Origin: DASXQK01 sp963757155
GTDB lineage: Bacteria; Pseudomonadota; Alphaproteobacteria; Dongiales; Dongiaceae
Length of the DNA: 64,000 nucleotides
Reading direction: 5' to 3'
Assembly (NCBI GenBank): GCA_963757155.1
Contig: CAVWQS010000008.1
Coordinates: forward strand, 186,001 to 250,000
In this document: one piece after another, positions 61,216-64,000 of the stretch
Position numbering within the stretch: position 1 is the first letter of the stretch
Layout: each line of letters begins with the position of its first letter
Program-made: the position numbers and the translations under genes
Notes under the pieces: generated by a model
What the model was told of the DNA's origin: nothing
Database searches by the model: none
The model's input: the letters and a program-made list of their open reading frames with translations, nothing else

Positions 61216-63021
61216 CTAGGTCGCCGCGGCTGGGGTCAACTCACGCAGGTGCCGCTCATGCCGTACTGAATTGCGTGCGGCGTCATTCTGATTGAACAAC
61301 TCCAGCGAATCCAAATCTTCCTCGACGGCGGGCGTCAAGGCCTGATCCATGTAAACTGCCTTCCGCGGATCGTCCTTGATCGACTTCGCGAGGCCGCGGA
61401 GATGTCGCGCGGCCTGGATGACCCGCAAGAGCTTACCGGCGGTATGCCAGAGATGCTTGGGATAGAAGGTCCAGATCGGCTCGACGGCCAAACTCGGCCG
61501 GCGATCGCGGCGATATTTCAGACGGAAGATGCCGCCCTGGAGGGGATGGACATTCTCCACGGTGGTGAACTGGGAGAAATGCAGGAGCGTTCCGGCGAGC
61601 GACTTGAGATTGATGCCGGTCGCACCCGCCCGGCGCATGATGCGTTCCAGATGTTCCGGTGAATAATACGTGCCCCAGGCGGCACGATAGATCTCTTCCC
61701 ATTCCATTCGGGTCATCTTGGGATGCGCCGTCACCGCATGCTCGGTGTCGTATTTGTTCATGTCCGGGTCCATCGCGATCCCCTTGCGGTAGAGAATCTG
61801 GTGGTCCTCCGATCCCGGCAGTGGCGTCAGGCAGAAAAACTCCATCATGTCGATCGGCAGCTCGCGCTGGATGATTGCAATGTCGCGCCTGATGGACTCG
61901 GGCGTATCGTTCGGGAAGCCGAGGATGTAACCCGCGTAAGTGACCGCGCCGACGGCCTTCCAGGCGAGCAGGAGCTTGCGATACTCGCTGATCTTGTTCT
62001 GCCGCTTCTTGGCGGCAATCAGTGTATCGGGATTGACGCTTTCAATCCCGATGAAGACGCGCGTTACGCCCGCCGCCGCACACTTCTCGATGAATCTCGG
62101 GATCTTGTGACAGAGCGCATCGACCTGAATCATCAGACTGACGCCGACACCCTCTTCCCTCCGCAGTTTGATGATGCGGTCAAGGATGGGCTCCCAATCC
62201 TTGTTGCGAGCGAGGTTGTCATCGGTGATGAAGAAGCGGTGAATGCCTTCCGCCCAGTTCTGCCGGATGATGTGCTCGACGTCGTCAGGCGAGCGCCGTC
62301 GAGATTTCCGTCCTTGCACGTTAATGATGGTGCAGAACGAGCATTGGTACGGGCAGCCGCGGCCGGCATCGAAGGTCGAATAGTTGCCCACCGTGCGCTT
62401 GACGTGCTTGCGCAGCAGGAACGGTACCGGCGCCGACTGGATCGACGGGAGGTCGTTGAGATAATTGTAGATCGGCTGGAGGGTACTCGTCGCGGCGTCG
62501 CGCAGCAGGGTGTCGAGCCGGTCCTCCGCTTCGCCCGCGAACAAGCTGATCCCCAGGTCGAGAGCCTCCTGAACGTCAGGCTGCATCTCGGCAAGCATCG
62601 AGAGGCACCCGGAGATGTGAAACCCGCCGATGACCACGGGTACGCCTGCGGCCCGCAACGGGCGGGCAATGTCCATGGCACGGGGAAACTGATTCGATTG
62701 CACGCCGACGAGACCGACCATGCCGAAGCCGCCGTGCCGTCTGAGCTGGGCGATGATCTTCGCTGGCCTTATCCGCGTATTGGTCTCGTCGACCGGCGTC
62801 ACGTCGATGGACACGTCGGGGCCCAGCACCTGGCGCTCCGCGGCCTCGATCGCCAACCCATAAAGCGCAGCCAGCGAGTTCGACGGCATGACCGAGCGAA
62901 ACCACTGGATGACATAGCCGTCGTCGTCGTAATGCGATGGTTTGATCAGGATCAGCTGAAAGCGGCGCTCCGATCGAAGCTTGCCGGATTTGGGCCGAGG
63001 GTGTTTGGAATTCCAATTCAA
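61216..63021 (-). CDS. B12-binding radical SAM protein
   Basis: About 601 aa. N-terminal cobalamin-binding (B12) domain: LIKPSHYDDDGYVIQWF, GMVGLVGVQSNQFPRAMD, PVVIGGFHISGCL. The radical SAM core has the cluster motif CPYQCSFC (CxxxCxxC) within FDAGRGCPYQCSFCTIINVQ, and GIESVNPDTLIAAKKRQNK. C-terminal region (RMEWEEIYRAAWGTYYSPEH) is conserved in HpnR/BchE-like subfamilies. A TTG at 63021 with AAAGGG upstream is chosen; the frame is open to 63282 but without family similarity. Probably methylates or rearranges a lipid or cofactor; substrate unknown. Confidence 0.85.
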   Translation of the reverse strand: MNWNSKHPRPKSGKLRSERRFQLILIKPSHYDDDGYVIQWFRSVMPSNSLAALYGLAIEAAERQVLGPDVSIDVTPVDETNTRIRPAKIIAQLRRHGGFGMVGLVGVQSNQFPRAMDIARPLRAAGVPVVIGGFHISGCLSMLAEMQPDVQEALDLGISLFAGEAEDRLDTLLRDAATSTLQPIYNYLNDLPSIQSAPVPFLLRKHVKRTVGNYSTFDAGRGCPYQCSFCTIINVQGRKSRRRSPDDVEHIIRQNWAEGIHRFFITDDNLARNKDWEPILDRIIKLRREEGVGVSLMIQVDALCHKIPRFIEKCAAAGVTRVFIGIESVNPDTLIAAKKRQNKISEYRKLLLAWKAVGAVTYAGYILGFPNDTPESIRRDIAIIQRELPIDMMEFFCLTPLPGSEDHQILYRKGIAMDPDMNKYDTEHAVTAHPKMTRMEWEEIYRAAWGTYYSPEHLERIMRRAGATGINLKSLAGTLLHFSQFTTVENVHPLQGGIFRLKYRRDRRPSLAVEPIWTFYPKHLWHTAGKLLRVIQAARHLRGLAKSIKDDPRKAVYMDQALTPAVEEDLDSLELFNQNDAARNSVRHERHLRELTPAAAT

Positions 63022-63320
63022 GCTGCCAACCCTTTGAGATTTGTGATGCGTGCCTGCGACACCGTCCTGGCGATAGGAATTCAATTCGCAAGCCCCGCGC
63101 CGCCGTGTCACATGCGCGGTCGCAGAACAGGTTCCGCCATAGCGACTTTGCCATCCAGCACAGCCGCTGCTTTTCTCTGAGTCAGGGGGAGAACGAACGG
63201 CACCTAGCCGCTTTTTGGGCCCCGCGGGCTGATTCCGGGGTGCCGGATTGGGGACGACGATCTCCTCCGATCGCGTCCACATGCTTCATACCTCATCCGA
63301 GGAACGAAAAGTAGCAGTTC
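63022..63320. other. 299-bp intergenic region upstream of the radical SAM gene
   Basis: The radical SAM frame remains open here but its translation has no family similarity and is low in hydrophobic residues. It includes the promoter region of that gene; nothing else recognised. Confidence 0.45.
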
Positions 63321-64000
63321 TCAGCCCAATGCTGGGTAACCCCGCGCCACCGCGGCGGCCTCCATCTCGTCCATCCGCTCATAGGCCGAATCCGGCAGCA
63401 GCATGACATCGCGCAAGAGCAGCGCCTCGCGCGCGGCGGCCAGCGCGGGATCGGCCATGGCGGCGCGCAATCCGTCACGCAGCTTCGACAGCCGCGCGGG
63501 ATCGCCGTCGCCGGCGGTGACATAGGGCAGCCCCGGGGCGGAGGGCGTGCTGCAGAGCACCCTTACCTTCGCCAGCTGGAGGCGGCGGTAGCGCTGGAAG
63601 AGCGCATAGGAGACGCAGTCCACCGCGGCGACATCGGCTTCGCCCGCGGCAACGGCGGCAAGGCTCAGGGCATGGCCGCCGGTCTCCACGGTCTTGCCGA
63701 AGAAGCGGCCGCCCGTGGCGAGCGGGGCCACGAGGAAGCGCAACGCATTGTAGCCGGATTGGGAATCGGTGGAGTTGAAGGCCACGGTCGCGCCCTTGAG
63801 CTCCGCCAGGGACTGCTCGCGCGCATTGGCTCGCACCAGGACCAGGCTGCGATAATTCGGTCCCTCGGCGCCCGCGGCATCGTAGCAGGGCGTGGCGAGG
63901 ATCCGCACCCGGCCCTTGATGGCGTTGCGGAAGGGATAGCCACAGGTCTGGCTGAACAGGAGATCGGGTGCCAGCCAATGATCGGGCAAGCGCGGCCGGC
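63321..64000 (-). CDS. PhnD-like phosphonate/phosphite-type ABC binding protein (partial, runs off right edge)
   Basis: C-terminal 226 or so residues. LLFSQTCGYPFRNAIKGRVR and ATPCYDAAGAEGPNYRSLVL belong to the first lobe; ELKGATVAFNSTDSQSGYNA and GGHALSLAAVAAGEADVAAV are the hallmark of PhnD-type periplasmic binding proteins; the frame is open to the window edge. The N-terminus and any signal peptide lie to the right. Whether it binds a phosphonate cannot be told; many such proteins are orphans. Confidence 0.8.
   Translation of the reverse strand, partial: RPRLPDHWLAPDLLFSQTCGYPFRNAIKGRVRILATPCYDAAGAEGPNYRSLVLVRANAREQSLAELKGATVAFNSTDSQSGYNALRFLVAPLATGGRFFGKTVETGGHALSLAAVAAGEADVAAVDCVSYALFQRYRRLQLAKVRVLCSTPSAPGLPYVTAGDGDPARLSKLRDGLRAAMADPALAAAREALLLRDVMLLPDSAYERMDEMEAAAVARGYPALG

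Overview
The window is GC-rich DNA, densely packed with genes in overlapping operons. Content points to an alphaproteobacterium, probably a Rhodospirillales-like soil or plant-associated heterotroph. The reasons are a glxBCD/glutamine synthetase-like cluster, SoeABC-type sulfite dehydrogenase genes, many ABC importers for amines and amino acids, an LpxD (so Gram-negative), and overlapping ATGA start/stop junctions. The order-level guess is inference. There is one tRNA gene (Thr, anticodon TGT). I see no rRNA, CRISPR array, insertion sequence or phage gene.

Layout. (1) 1-9.8 kb: methylamine/sarcosine nitrogen metabolism. A SoxB-like flavoprotein runs off the left edge. A minus-strand operon holds a second SoxB-like oxidase, a GlnT/GmaS-type glutamine synthetase homologue, the three split glutamate-synthase-like subunits GlxB, GlxC and GlxD, and a Lys/Ala-tailed protein, ending at a clear rho-independent terminator. 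A GntR regulator is divergent. (2) 10.7-12.5 kb: a metallo-beta-lactamase-fold hydrolase and two VOC proteins. (3) 12.6-19.1 kb: a polyamine-type ABC importer (ATPase, two permeases, binding protein) divergent from a TetR regulator and an agmatinase-family ureohydrolase, followed by a nitrilase. (4) 19-28 kb: mixed housekeeping and catabolic genes (SDR, tautomerase, tRNA-Thr, aquaporin Z, DUF3137, hydrolases, FAH family, a secreted beta-propeller). (5) 28.4-35.1 kb: an NDP-forming acyl-CoA synthetase divergent from a D-aminoacylase / enoyl-CoA hydratase / LpxD operon, then a TAXI binding protein. (6) 35.1-40.4 kb: a ba3-type cytochrome oxidase operon with three multiheme c-type cytochrome genes. 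(7) 40.5-45.6 kb: an EmrAB-like efflux pair and a Sel1-repeat/peptidoglycan-binding/trypsin-like protein. (8) 45.7-50.6 kb: tusA divergent from soeABC. (9) 50.7-61 kb: an eleven-gene minus-strand operon coupling a branched-chain amino acid type (Liv) ABC importer to a PuuE-like deacetylase, an isochorismatase-type amidase, three SDRs and a SnoaL-like protein, with a divergent RpiR regulator. (10) 61-64 kb: a B12-binding radical SAM protein and an edge-truncated PhnD-like binding protein.

A striking property of the whole window is that about sixteen otherwise well-conserved genes are broken by a frameshift, and every one I can resolve is repaired by deleting a single base. That one-sided pattern suggests insertion-type sequencing errors more than gene decay, so the broken genes are annotated over their full reconstructed extent. 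A second pattern is that five convergent gene junctions carry inverted-repeat elements of two families.
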